From Petaurus breviceps papuanus (taxonomy: Eukaryota; Chordata; Mammalia; Diprotodontia; Petauridae), in the NCBI GenBank assembly GCA_028583685.1, contig JAMXIF010000031.1:3849610-3913609 (forward strand): 64,000 nt of DNA, in the 5' to 3' direction. Under the pieces are notes generated by a model. That model saw nothing but the letters and a program-made list of their open reading frames with translations. It had not been told where the DNA came from and searched no databases. This document shows positions 25,640 through 37,646 of this stretch, piece after piece. The translations under genes were made by a program, and so were the position numbers. The first letter of the stretch is position 1; every line of letters begins with the position of its first letter.

Positions 25640-25712
25640 AAGTCTTTTCCCTCATTTCCCTCGATATTCAAAACACATAGGTCTTTGCCCTCATTTCCCT
25701 CAATATTCTAAA
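25640..25712. repeat. Tandem duplication, ~39 bp
   Basis: 'gtcttttccctcatttccct' recurs as 'gtctttgccctcatttccct', each followed by 'c(g/a)atattc'. Confidence 0.7.
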
Positions 25713-25924
25713 TATTTTCTTGCTTGACGTGATTTATTTTTTCATCAATTTCTACAAAGTACCTATTCAATCATTTGATTGAAAAGCATTAAAATGTAAA
25801 TTAACTTTAGTAAAAGTCATTTTTATTAAATTGGCATAGCCCAAGATGATCACTAATACTCCTCTAGCTATTTAAATTTATTCTTTATGTCTTTACAGAG
25901 TACTTTGTAACTGAACCTAAAAGA

Positions 25925-26790
25925 GTATTTTACAGGCGTCAGTGGATCAATCCCCAAATACGCTACGCATTTTTAAATTTATTTTATTCTATTATTGCCT
26001 TATGGATTTCATAATTACAGAAAAATGCTGCCAATTTTTATGGGCATATTTGAATCCTAAAACTTTGCTTAATCTACTATCTCAGTTACTACTTTGCCAA
26101 TTCTCTACAGTTTTCTAAGTAACCCCTCATCTCAAAAGCAAATGGGGATTATTTTATCTTTTCTTTGTCCCTTTAATTTCTGCCTCCTGTATTATTACTA
26201 TTGTTCACATTTCTATAACTACTATGATATACTAGCAGAGTGGGCATCCTTCCTTTCTTTGGGGATTTATTGGGCTAGTTTTATATTCTATTGAACATAT
26301 TCTACTGAAACCTTTTGGTTTCAGATAAAAATTTCTTAGTACATTTTTTTAAACTGCCTACGCCTATATTTGGTGGGGGGTTTTCCTTAACATAAATGAG
26401 TGTTGTATTTTCTCAAATGCCCTTCCCATGCCCTAAATCTACTGAGATAATCATGTGGTTTGGCATGCTTTTATTTTTAATACGATTAAATATTTTGCTT
26501 GTTTCCCTAATGTCAAACCATCCTTGGCATCCTCAATATAAATTCAACTTGATCCTAACAAATGATTTCTTGGAAGAATTGCTGTTGTCAGGATTTTATT
26601 TTTAAATTTTAACAGAAAATTAATGATAAATGTGTACAATTCTTCTACATTTCATCCTTCTCCATAAATATATTAGGACTATATTTGTCTCACAAAAGGA
26701 GTATTATGGCAAAGTGATTTTCTTCCCTCTTTGAAAATAATTTGTGTAGTACTGGTACTAAATGTTTTTCAAAGTTCAAAAGTAACATAG
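25925..26790 (-). mobile_element. Old L1, antisense, ORF2 RT region
   Basis: Reverse of the L1 RT domain: 'ctactgagataatcatgtgg', 'aatgtcaaaccatccttggc', 'aacttgatcctaacaaatga', 'aataatttgtgtagtactgg'. Heavily mutated. It lies back to back with a sense L1 fragment from about 26,800. Confidence 0.6.
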
Positions 26791-26799
26791 TAATGAAGG

Positions 26800-28040
26800 A
26801 AATAGCTCTTCTAGAGTTCTAACTATATTACAAAGTAGCAGTCATCAAAAGCATTTGATACTGGTTAAAAAGGAGATTAATGGAATATACTAAACAAGGA
26901 AGAACCAAAAACTATATAACACAACCTAGTATTGATAAAGCATTAAATTATTTAGGAAAGAACATTCTACTTGAGAAAAACCACTGAAAAAAGTACGAAG
27001 TAGTTAGGTATGGGTAGTAATCTATTCTTTACCTAATAAATAAAGGGAGCAGTTAACTGCTTTTAAAAAAAAAACTACATCAATAACTTTGATTACTTAA
27101 AACACAAATTTCTGCACAGACAAAATTAATGCACCTAGACCAAAAAGGGAAGCAGAAAAATGGTGGGAAAAAACTGACATCAAATTAAGCAGATAAATGT
27201 ATTACATCCAAGAGAAAGACAACAGATCTTTGAAAAAGCAAACACCATCCTCAACAGACAAGGGGCAATGTAAAAAAAAAAAAAATCAGTTCAAAAAAGA
27301 ATTACCAACTATTAACAACCACATGAAAGAATAATCAAGGGAAATACAAGTGAAAACAACCTTGAGATATTACCTCATATCCAGAAAACTGACAAAAATG
27401 AAAGAAAAGATAGAGTTCATTCTGATGAGAGTGTGTTTATAAAGTCACTTTACAGTATTACTGACAGAACTCTAAACCAGCACAAGATTTTTTGGAGAGC
27501 AATTTGGAATTAACCAAAATGTTCATACCCTTTGACTCAAAGATTTCACTACTATGCTTATACTCCACAGAAGTCATTTAAGAAGAGAGTCCTCAAATTC
27601 ACCAAAATATCTATAGTTTCACATTGAGTGGGGAAGAGTTACACAAATAAGTGTTACACAAATAAAATACTATTATAAGAAATTATTAAAATAATACACA
27701 TAGAGAAGCATGAAAAGCTCTATAAAGTGATGTAGAATCAAGTATGCTTGAGGCACACACATAGATTACAAAAAATGTAAAGAAAAAAACCTCCCAAAAA
27801 TAATGAAGTGAAAGCCATAAAATTATAAAAAGATAAGCACTGCCTTGAAAAAGGAATCTCTGCAGAAGCAGGATATTCACAAACATTTACACACCACATA
27901 TTTTCAGCCTTTTTCAATGTACTGATAAATTTTATAAAGGATAGTGTTTGCTATATGACATATGTCTTGGTGGGGGAAGGGAGGGAATACTGGGGGAAAC
28001 TATAGTAATGTAAAAAAAAGCTATCACTAAACTTTTTTTT
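26800..28040 (+). mobile_element. Old L1, sense, ORF2 C-terminus and 3' end
   Basis: 'caaagtagcagtcatcaaaa' and 'gatactggtta' match 'YKAAVIKTTWYWL'. 'ttttttggagagcaatttgg' matches 'FWRAIW'. 'cctttgactcaaagatttca' matches 'FDPAIPL'. A 3' G-rich tail runs near 27,970. Degenerate. Contains a small duplication 'gttacacaaata' at 27,640-27,663. Confidence 0.6.
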
Positions 28041-28064
28041 AAAAAAGAGGGCTGGAAAAAAAAA

Positions 28065-28225
28065 GGTGGGGTGACTAGGTGGTGCAGCGAATAGAGCACT
28101 AGCCCTGGAGTCAGGAGGACCTGAGTTCAAATCGGCCCTGAGACACTTAACACTTACTAGTTGTGTGACCTTGGGCAAGTCACTTAACCCCAATTGGCCT
28201 ACCTTCCCCCCTCCAAAAAGCTAAA
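28065..28225 (+). mobile_element. tRNA-derived SINE, type A
   Basis: 'ggtggggtgactaggtggtg', 'gagttcaaatcggccctgag', 'cacttaaccccaattggcct', A-rich tail. It follows the L1 3' tail. Confidence 0.85.
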
Positions 28226-28338
28226 AAATAAAAAATTTAAAATTAAAAAAAAAAGGAGGATTAGAATACAGAGTAAAGAGATTTCTATCTACAAATCTAT
28301 ATAATACTAATATGGCACTTTTAAAAATGCTTTATCTT

Positions 28339-28504
28339 GGGGGCGGCTAGGTGGCACAGTAAATAGAGTACCAGTCTTGAAGTCAGGAAGACCTGAGTTC
28401 AAATCTGTCCTCAAGACACTTAATACTTCCTAGCCATGTGACATGTGGGCAAGTCACATAAGCCCAACTTCCCTGCCTTCCCCCCTCCAAAAAGAAAAAA
28501 AAAA
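28339..28504 (+). mobile_element. tRNA-derived SINE, type A
   Basis: 'gggggcggctaggtggcaca', 'gagttcaaatctgtcctcaa', 'cccctccaaaaagaaaaaa'. Probable TSD 'gc(t/c)ttatc' on both sides. Confidence 0.85.
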
Positions 28505-29655
28505 AGCCTTATCCCTTTCACTAAGAAAAGATTTCTTATCCTAGATTTTTCCAGTATGTGCCAATAGATTTATGTTATGTGACACAGCAAAAAGATCATG
28601 GTAGAAGTGAGAAAAAATAAATATTCCATGAATAAGAATAAGAAATATTACATAAGATAAAATAAAGTCTAAGACATAGTTAAAACCTCCTAATTCTACT
28701 TAGCCTAAGCTGCCCAGTTATTCTTGTACTACTCAAATCAAAAGCATTAAGCAAACTAATGGCTTAAAATAGATTTCAGGGAGATATACCTTGGAAAAAT
28801 TGTAGGACACTGTGCCTATTAATAAAATAAGGCCTTCAATAACCTTTCCTTGCAAGTTGGTCTAGTTTCTATTACACAACACACTTCAGGATATTTGAAA
28901 GTCAATTTAAATTCCTTCATTTCTACTATTTCAGACTAAGCTCACCTTCAACTGATCTGAACTTTACTTCCATGTAAATAAAAAATGAGAGAATATAGAA
29001 AATGACTATATTTCAGTGCCATATAAAACATATTACCAAAAATACAAGTCTTAATTGATGAAAAATCTAAATCAGTTTTGTAATATGAGCATGTACAAGC
29101 TTCTAGAATCTGCAGGATAACTTCTAACCATTTAGTAATTGTTTTTATGCAGCAATGCTATGAGTGTATTTTTTCTCTTATTTTTTAAAATGAAAGTTTA
29201 TTTTAAATATAAGACAAGAAATACCTCCCAACAGGTGAGCAAAACAAAAACAATGCAACTTCCTTTATGTCTAACTGGAACTTTATAATATTACCAAATG
29301 AATAGCTGTATGGAGAGCTACTCTGGTGTGAGGGCTTGCCCAGACCCCTGTTCAGGACTACCTGGCATTCAACTCTCACCAGGCATTCCAAGAAACTGCA
29401 GAGTGTACAACAGCCTCACCCCGGTAAACCATCTCAACAGGCAGGCTAAATCAAGTTGAGGTTTGAGGCCTGTTAACTGTAGGAATATCTATCCTAAAGG
29501 TATGAAGATTTCCCCAGTGGAATGGGTGGAAGAGAAAACATTTGCCATACAGGTAGCTGAGACAGACACTGTGGAATATGTAGAGCATCATCAGAAACAG
29601 ATGACCCCAAAGTCATCCATCATATAACAGTTGTCTTGACTTTTTTCTTGCCACT
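28505..29655. other. Unique sequence with transcript-like segment
   Basis: No repeat recognised. 29,190-29,640 is less AT-rich than its surroundings. On the plus strand a 41-codon frame (29,502-29,627, MKISPVEWVEEKTFAIQ…) is open. On the minus strand an AATAAA is found at about 29,198-29,203. Neither is matched to a known gene. Confidence 0.3.
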
Positions 29656-30115
29656 GAATTTTAATGACGCTGGATGAGAGAGTAAGACTGTATTAAGAGG
29701 TTAAGTGAGGGGCGGCCAGGTAGCAAAGCGAGTAAGAACACCAGCTCCAGTGCTGAGAAGACCTGGAGATCGAATCCCGGGCTCAGACACTTAACACCCA
29801 CCCAGAAACACCTGGCCGTGTAACCTTGAGCAAGTTACTTAACCCCAATTGCTTAGGGGCGGCCAGGTGGCTCAGCAAGTAAGAGCACCGGCCCCAGTGT
29901 CGGGATGACCTGGATCAAATCCGGGCTCAGTTACTCAGCACCACACCCAGAAATAACTGGCCATGTAACCTTGAGCAAGTTACTTATCCCCAATTGCTTT
30001 AAAAAAAAAAAAAAAGAGGTTAAGTGACTATCAAGTCACACAACCTTTATGTATCAGAGGTACAAATTAAATCCACAACTTCTTGGCTTTAAGGTCTATA
30101 CTGTACTATACCACT
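29656..30115 (-). mobile_element. MIR, antisense, split by a dimeric SINE
   Basis: 'tattaagaggttaagtga' on the left and, after the insertion, 'ctatcaagtcacacaacctt', 'acaacttcttggctttaagg' and 'tatactgtactataccact' together make one reversed MIR. Confidence 0.6.
29709..30013 (+). mobile_element. Dimeric tRNA-derived SINE (left + right type B monomers)
   Basis: Two different SINE monomers are joined head to tail. The left (29,709-29,855) has 'acacccacccagaaacacct' and ends 'ccaattgctta' without an A-tail. The right (29,856-30,013) starts 'ggggcggccaggtggctcag', has 'accacacccagaaataactg', and ends in A15. One 14-bp TSD, 'aagaggttaagtga', at 29,695-29,708 and 30,014-30,027 encloses the pair, so both halves arrived together. 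The second copy at 60,676 has the same junction. Confidence 0.9.
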
Positions 30116-30329
30116 TTTAATTGACATCAGGAATAGAAAACTTCAGGAATAAAAAAAAATAATGATTTGTAATACATTGTTAATAGTTTTTTGTTGTTGT
30201 TCTGGTTTGGGTTTTGGTTTACAAATAGTGCCTTATCTGTAAGGAAGAAGGCAGCATGCTTCACCACGAGTCCTCTGGAGTCATGGTAGGCCACAGCATT
30301 CAGTCTTTAAATCTTTCCAAATTATTTAA

Positions 30330-30720
30330 AATTCTATTACTCTGATAAACTATCACTTGTTCAGTCATTTCCCAACAGTCAACAGCTTAATTTCCAGTTC
30401 CTTGCTACAACATAAAGTAGTGCTATACATTTGTCTATTGTGATTGTGGGTCCTGTTTCTCATTCTGTCATGTATTTAGAGTACAAAGACAGTAGTAGTA
30501 CCACTGGATCAAAAGGATGCACCATTTAGAAGGTACTAAACAGGTATGAAGTAGAACTTCAGAAATTTTAATTCACATTTCTATTATACTTCAAGTGCAG
30601 TTTTCTAAATACGGCAGTTGAAAGTTTTCCTTTCTTTTGAAAACTGGTTTTATAACCTTTGATCATTTCTCTACTAGGGAATAGGTCATCTATACAAAAT
30701 TTTTTTTTAATTTTGTGTTT
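30330..30720 (-). mobile_element. Old L1, antisense, ORF2 C-terminus
   Basis: 'cagtcatttcccaacagtca', 'taatttccagttccttgcta', 'tttgatcatttctctactag' are the reversed, decayed L1 ORF2 end (compare 21,960-22,430). Confidence 0.55.
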
Positions 30721-30766
30721 TCAAAACCTAATTGATCAAATGCTGATTAAAAATATTAGCAATTTG

Positions 30767-30930
30767 GGGGCAGCTAGGTGGCTCACTGAGTAAAGCACTG
30801 GCCCCAGAAACAGTAGGACCCGAGTTCAGTTCCGGCCTAAGACACTTAACACCCACACAAAAAAACTAGCCATGTAATCTTGGGCAAGTTACTTAACCCT
30901 AATTGCCCTCCAAAAGGCAAAAAAAAAAAA
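30767..30930 (+). mobile_element. tRNA-derived SINE, type A/B intermediate
   Basis: 'ggcagctaggtggctcactg', 'gagttcagttccggcctaag', 'cacccacacaaaaaaactag', 'taattgccctccaaaaggc', A-tail. Perfect 12-bp TSD 'attagcaatttg' at 30,755-30,766 and 30,931-30,942. The head resembles type A but 'cacccacac' recalls type B. Confidence 0.9.
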
Positions 30931-30942
30931 ATTAGCAATTTG

Positions 30943-31714
30943 TAGCTAAATTAATTACTGTTTCTGCCAAAAGTGATTATATCATATTTATTCTGGGCAT
31001 GATAGACCAACCTGATTTAAACACAAACCCTAGAAATAAAGGGTAAAAGACTTGGTCTGAAACACATAACAGTTATTTAAACAATTTAACAATGTAAAAT
31101 TTAAACTGAATGACATCTTTATTTGTAGAACACATTTCTTAAGGAAACTTACATGCAACATTACAATTGAAAAAGTGTGCAATTTTATTTTCCATGATTA
31201 TTTATAAATTTATTTTCCATTTATCAAGTTTCCCTCCCCTGTCCCAATAGGAGAGCAAACTCTTGATTATTTGAGCTAGTGAAGGGAAACTGTGGCTCAA
31301 GTGACCAAAACTGTAAAATTTAACAAAACAGGACACTTACTGTACTTTGCAATGTGTTTTAATATGAACACCTGCTATGCCTGATTTTAGACTTAACACC
31401 TGAAAGAAAATAATGATGACTTCTAGGTAGCAAATTTTGGTTTAAGTATGCAGAGTCAAACTGAAAACTCAAAAGGAAAATTAGAGGGAAATGTTTTGGT
31501 CAAATTGAGGTCTGTCTGCTATTGTATCAAAAAAAGATATAAATGTGCCAAATGAGACAAAGAGGTCAACAATAGAACAAAATAATTCCCTCATAAAAGA
31601 AAAAGAAATTGGTAATACAATTGCTTCTTACATATGATTTCTACAACAAAAGCTCACTTTGTACTGGGGTACAAAAGCTAAGAAGTTGAAGATGACTCTA
31701 GGTTGGTTCTAAAT
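30943..31714. other. No recognised feature
   Basis: Unique AT-rich sequence up to the HAL1 insertion. Confidence 0.4.
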
Positions 31715-31726
31715 CTGAGTGACTCA

Positions 31727-32750
31727 GGGTCAAGATGGCGGAGTAGAAACAGGACTTCCTCGAGGGCTCCAGCTTCGAACTCCCCCAATTCATGTAAAAG
31801 GGGACTCTGAACAAACTGAGGAGCTACAGAACCCACAAAATGACAAAAAGAAGCTAACCTCCCACTGAGCACAGCCCAGCAGGCCGGCAAGAATCAGCCA
31901 GCACAGCACCGGCTGGAGGGACTCCAGATCACCAGCAGCTGTGGCCGTTTCCAGAACTATCAACACATACATGCTAAGGACAAAGTGAGAGGTCAGTGCA
32001 GTGCAGGCTTTAGGATCGAGTAGTTGGGAGTGCAGTCCGCCTCTGGGCAAGCAGCCTCTGAGGCACTGAGGGTGCAGCCCCACCACTTGTCAGCTTCAGC
32101 TGCTGGCCGGCAGTGTAGGGACACCAACCAACCAGTCTGAGGGATAATCACTCCTGCTTTAACTTCCTTGGACCTGGACTGCAGGATAGGGTGGAGGTCC
32201 TGGGGTGTATAATCAGCTTGCCAGAGCGTGTAAAATCTTCAGAGATGGCACACAACTAATCTTTGGCAGCTGAGAAAACCCCAGCATTTGGAATGAAGCT
32301 CCCTCCCTTGTCTGGTGGCAGAATCCTATTGTAGCAAAAAGCCCAAGGGTCAAGTGACTGAGTGGCAACATGAGCAGGGAAAGGAAACAAAACAAATAGA
32401 GTATCCCAACTTTACATTCCTATTTTGGTGACAAAAAGGATCAAAGCATGGAACAAGAGAAAGACAGTGAAGTCAGAACTCCTGCACCAAAAGCTTCAAA
32501 GAAAAATACAAGCTGGTTACAAGCCACAGAGGACCTTAAGAAGCAAATAAGAGAAGTGGAGGAAATATTGGGAAGAGAAATAAGAATGATGCAAGCAAAT
32601 TATGAAATGAGAGTCAACAGCCTGATGGAGGAAAATAACACCTTAAAAAATAGACAACTCAAATGGCAAAAGAGGCTCAAAAAGGCAATGAGGAGAAGAA
32701 TGCCTTAAAAAGCAGAATTTGCCAGATGGAAAAAGAACCTCAAAAGCTCA
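31727..32750 (+). mobile_element. HAL1, left part (5' UTR and start of ORF1)
   Basis: Begins 'gtcaagatggcggagtag', the same 5' start as the intact HAL1 at 44,844. ORF1 begins at ATG 32,370 (after 'agtggcaac'). A frame open from 32,448 reads MEQEKDSEVRTPAPKASKKN, matching the intact copy. The element's TSD 'ctg(a/t)gtgactca' lies at 31,715-31,726 and 41,908-41,919. It is cut at 32,750 by an L1 and continues at 40,346. Confidence 0.9.
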
Positions 32751-33156
32751 GTGGAACAGAAGCAGTAACTTTTCTAAGCTCCTCTGTGAATCGGGTCACT
32801 AAACTTTAAAAAATGAATCTGAACGGATTTTGGTGTATCAGAATTCACTGGGGGACAGAGTGTGGCAGAATCCAGCCCAGGAAAGTGCCCACGTGGGTCC
32901 GGGCAGGGGGAATGCAGAGCACATGGGGGCTGCAGCAGCTCAGATGAGACCAGACTACAGCAGAGAGAGGAGGCAGAAATCTGAAGTGGCCAGACCACCC
33001 CTCCTCCACAGAGTACTCTGTGAACATCAGCATAACTTAATAAAACACTGAGAGCCCTAGCCTCGGCCTCAACCTACACACCCAGAGGCTACAGCACAAA
33101 GCCAAAAACCAGGCACCTAGCTCCCAGCCTGAGAAATTAGGAAATAGGAAGTTACA

Positions 33157-34155
33157 ATGGGAAGGAAGGAAGCTGAGAAGGAGAAGGGGAAGGCAAGTAA
33201 ATCAATTAGAGCTTATTACAGCAAGCAAGGAAAACAAAATACAAAGGACAACATGGACTCTATCCTCACACCTGAGATCACAGAAGGAAATACAAAGTGG
33301 TCTCAAGCCCAAAAAGCACTCTTGGAGGAGCTCAAGAAAAATTTTAAAATCCATATTAGGGAGGCAGAAGACAAATTTAAATCTACAGTGAACAAACTGG
33401 AAAAAAGTTTCACTGCAGAAACCAAATCCTTAAAAAGTAAAATTAGTGAAGTCATTGGAGAAAATACTTCCCTAAAAAAAAGACCTTCAAAAACTAACCA
33501 AAGAGAATAATTTAGTAAAACATAGAATCAAATTGAAGCTCAGGTCTCTATGATGCACCAAGAGTCAATAAAACAAAACATGAAGATTGAAAAATTAGAA
33601 GTGTAAAATATCTCACTGGAAAAACAACTGACCTAGAGAACAGATCCAGTAGAGATAACTTAAGAATTATTGGTCTACCAGAAAGCCATGATGAAAAAAG
33701 CAGCCTGGACAACATCCTCCAAGAGATTGTCAAAGAAAACTGTCCTGAAGTCCTAGAATCAGAAGATAAAATACTTATCGAAAGCATTCACCAGACTCCC
33801 CCTGAAAGAGATCCCAAATTGAAAACTACAAGAAATATAGTAGCCAAATTCCAGAATTACAAGATTAAGGAGAAAATACTGGAAGCAGCCAAAAAGAAAC
33901 AATTCAAATATCGTGGAACACCAGTAAGGATCACACAGGACCTAGCACCTTCTATATTAAAAGATTAGAGGGATTGGGATTTAATATTTCGTAGGGCAAA
34001 AGAGCTAGGACTGCATCCAGCAAAACAGAGCATAATCTTTCAGGGCAAGGAGATGGTCATTTAATGAAATAAGGGACTTCCGCACTTTCCTGATGAAAAA
34101 GCCAGAGCTCAATGGAAAATTTGATCTCCAATTACAAGACTCAAGGAGGACATAA
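33157..34155 (+). pseudogene. L1 ORF1 remnant
   Basis: Starts MGRKEAEKEKGKASKSIR. A coiled-coil-like stretch follows (…AQKALLEELKKNFKIHI…). An RRM-like segment reads NLRIIGLPESHDEK, and the C-terminal domain reads ITQDLAPSIL…FRRAKELGL. The RNA-binding protein of L1. Frame lost near 33,485, and a stop within 'SILKD' (33,966). The N-terminus differs from HAL1 ORF1p, but the RRM and C-terminal parts are clearly homologous. Confidence 0.8.
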
Positions 34156-34920
34156 AAAGGTAAACAAGGAAAAAACACACTTACACATACACACATGCAA
34201 GCATGCACTCACGCACACATGCACATAACTTGGGATGCAATAAGAGCAAAATATTCACATCCTTATATGAAAAGCTGATAACTGTCAATTATCGAAATTT
34301 ATATGATTATCATGACTCTTAAAATGATTATACATAGATAGAGGGTGTGGGTAAATATGAACTAATCTGATGATTTAAAAAACCTAATAAAGGGGGTCAA
34401 AGGGACTGCAATGGGATAAAAGGAAAGGATGAGACAGAAAAAGGTAAATTATGCCATAGGAAGAGGCATAAAAACACACTATAGTAGAGGGGAAGGAAAG
34501 AGGAAGAGGAACATTATTTGAACTGGTTCTGGTTCAAAGAGGGATCTACATAATCAGTTAAGTTTAAGATTTTAATGTGAAAAGACAGAAAACTCATTAA
34601 ATAGAGGGAAAGGAGGGAGGGAGAGGAGCACTGTATGAAATTTACTCTCACTGATTTGGGGTTAAAGGGGGAATAACATACTCTGATAAGTATAAAAATC
34701 TATTGTGTCCTATAGACAGTAAGAGGGTAAGGAGGGGATAAAAAGGGGGGATTAGAGGGGAGGGAAACAGTAGTAAGGGAAGACAGTAGGTAAAGAAGGG
34801 GGGGATACCGGGAGGGAAAACTGAGGGAGGTGGTGGTCCAAAGAAAAACCCTCAAGGAGGGGAAGGGAGAAGGAAATAACAAAAACATAAGCAGGGGAGG
34901 GAATAGGATGGAGAGGAAGG
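34156..34920 (+). other. L1 inter-ORF spacer, polypurine
   Basis: About 780 bp between ORF1 and ORF2, with G/A-rich runs (34,600-34,890). Its motif order ('acatagatagaggg', 'gagacagaaaaaggtaaa', 'aagagg', 'ggggaaggaaagag', 'gggataaaaaggggg') parallels the region after ORF1 in HAL1 at 41,190-41,520 and 47,000-47,330. Confidence 0.65.
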
Positions 34921-36753
34921 GACAGATAGTCATCATTACTGTGAATGTGAATGGGATGAACTCTCCCATAAAAAAGAGGGGGATAGCAGAAGAGATTAAA
35001 AACCATAATCCTACAAGGTGCTTTCTACAAGAAACACATGTGAAACAAAGGGATACCCACAGAGTAAAGATAAAAGGCTGGAGTAGAATATATCATGCCT
35101 CAGCTAAAGTAAAAAACAGCAGGAGTAGCAATCCTTATCTCAGATAAAGCAAAAGCAATAATAGATCTAATTAAAAGAGATAAGGAAGGAAACTATATCC
35201 TGCTAAAAGGCACCATCTAGAATGAAGCAATATCAATACTTAACATATGCATTCAAATTCCTAGAGGAGAAGTTAAGGGAATTAAAGGAAGAAATAGAGA
35301 GCAAAACTATAATAGTGGGGGGACCTTAATCTCCCCCTCTCTAAACTTGATAAATCTAACCTGGAAATAAACAAGAAAGAAGTTAAGGAGGCGAATAGAA
35401 TTCTATGGAGGCTAGATATGATAGATCTCTGGAGAAAAATGAATGGGGATAAAAAGGAATATATTTTCTTTGCAGCGGTTCATGGCACATATTCAAAAAT
35501 CGACCATGTTCTAGGACATAAAAACCTCACAATTCAGTGCAGAAAGGCAGAAATATTAAATGCATCCTTCTCAGGTCAAGATGCAATAAAAATTATATGC
35601 AATAACGGGACCTGGAAAGACAGACTAAAATCCAATTGAAAATTAAACAATTTAATCCTACAGAATGAGTGGGTCAAATAAGAAATTTTAGAAACAATCA
35701 GTAATTTCACTCAAGAGAATGATAATAATGAAACAACATACCACAATTTTTGGGATATATTAAAGGCTTAGGGGAAGTTTTATATCCCTGAGTGAATACA
35801 TGATTAAATTAGAGAAAAGGGAGGTCAATGAATTGGACATCCAATTGAAAAACCTAGAAAAAGAACAAATTCAAAATCCCCAATTAAATACTAAATTAGA
35901 AATACTGAACCAAAGGAGAGATTAATAAAATTGAAATTAATAAAGCTACTGAATTAATAAAACTAAGAGCTGGTTTTATGAAGAAAAACCAATAAAATTG
36001 ATAGACCCTTAGTCAATATGAAAAAAAAATAAAGAAAGAAAAACCAAATTATGAGTATCAAAAATGAAAAGGGTAAATCTACCTCCAATGAAGAGGAAAT
36101 CAAAACAATAATTAGAAATTATTTTTCCCAATCGTATGCACATAAATTTGACAATCTTAGGGAAATGGATGAATATTTACAAAAATACAAGTTACCCAGA
36201 TTAACCAAAGAGGAAATAAATTACTTAAATAACCCCATCTCAGAAAAAGAAATTGAATAAGCCATCAGTGAACTCACTAGAAAAAAATCTCCAGGGCCAG
36301 ATGGATTTACTAGTGAATTCTATCAAACATTTAAAGAACAATTGATTCCAATACTCTACAAACTATTTGGGAAAATTAGTGAAGGAGTCCTACCAAATTC
36401 TTTTTACGACACAAATATAGTACTGATACCTAAATTGGGAAGAGATAAAACAGAGAAAAAAGATTATAGACCAATCTCCCTCATGAATATAGATGCAAAA
36501 ATTTTAAATAAAATATGAACTAAAAAACTATAGCAACTTATCTCAAGATCAATACACTTTGATCAAGTAGAATTTATTCCAGGAATGCAAGGATGGTTTA
36601 ATATTAGGAAAACCATCAGTATAATTGATCATATCAACAATAAAACCAGCTGAAACCACATGATTAGCTCAATAGATGCAGAAAAGGCTTTTGACAAAAT
36701 ACAACATCCATTCCTATTATAAACACTAAAAAGTATAGGAATAAATGGAGCCT
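34921..36753 (+). pseudogene. L1 ORF2 remnant: endonuclease and first RT blocks
   Basis: The endonuclease start reads ITVNVNGMNSPIKKR, then FLQETHVKQRDTHRV (QETH box). Later come [18 protein letters not shown] and '[15 protein letters not shown]', the RT fingers and palm entry, and 'IDAEKAFDK', the RT A box. The frame is broken many times. It continues after the nested L1 from about 37,647. Confidence 0.8.
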
Positions 36754-37629
36754 CTCACCAGTCAGATTGGCTAAGATGACAAAACAGGAAAATGACAAAT
36801 GCTGGAGAGGATGTGGGCAAACTGGAACACTAATGCATTGTTGGTGGAGCTGTGAACTGATCCAACCTTTCTGGAGAGCAATCTGGAACTATGCCCAAAG
36901 GGCTATAAATACTTTCATACCCTTTGATCCAGCAATACCACTCCTAGGGTTATATCCCAAAGAGATCATAGAAATGGGAGAAAGACCCATATGTACAAAA
37001 ATGTTTATAGCAGCTCTTTTTGTTGTGGCAAAGAATTGGAAATTAAGGGGGTGTCCATCGATTGGGGAATGGCTGAACAAGTTGTGGTATATGCATGTTA
37101 TGGAATATTATTGCACTACAAGAAACGGGGAGCAGGCGGTCTTCATATTTACCTGGAGAGGCTTAAAAGAACTGATGCTGAGTGAGAAGAGTAGAACCAG
37201 GAGGAATTTGTACACAATTACGGACACAACGTATGTGTGATGACCAACTTTAATAGACTGGACTCTTCTCAACAATGCAGGGATATAATGCAAACCCAAA
37301 AGACGCATGACGGAGAGAAAAACGTGCATCCAGAGAAAGAACTAAATTTATATCCAGGGGGAAGCAAAATACCTGATCTTTTTCGTTCTCTTATTTGATT
37401 TTATGTCCTCTATACCTTTTCATCCCAGCTGGTACAATCCATCCTTATAACCTGACCATTGTATAATGTGAAAGTATCTACAGATCCTATACTTGATTAT
37501 AAGACACCATGGGGAGAGGGAGGGAAGGGAGGGGGACAAAATGTGAAATTCAAGGAATTGTGGAATTGAATCCTGTAAACTAAAAGGAAACAAACAAATT
37601 AATAAATTAAAGAATTTTTTTTAAAAAAA
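36754..37629 (+). mobile_element. Young L1, 5'-truncated, nested in ORF2 of the older L1
   Basis: 876-bp insertion. Perfect 17-bp TSD 'aggaataaatggagcct' at 36,737-36,753 and 37,630-37,646. It carries the last roughly 157 codons of ORF2 open (36,767-37,240; MAKMTKQENDKCWRGCGQTG…, with the C-terminal Cys/His motif), then the 3' UTR and tail 'aacaaattaataaatt'. The ORF2 end is almost identical to the copy at 49,474, so both belong to one recently active subfamily. Confidence 0.92.
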
Positions 37630-37646
37630 AGGAATAAATGGAGCCT

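Noticed and set aside
34700-35006. Pyrimidine-rich minus-strand frames opposite the L1 spacer
   Set aside because: They mirror the polypurine spacer and ORF2 start. The low-complexity composition explains the open frames.
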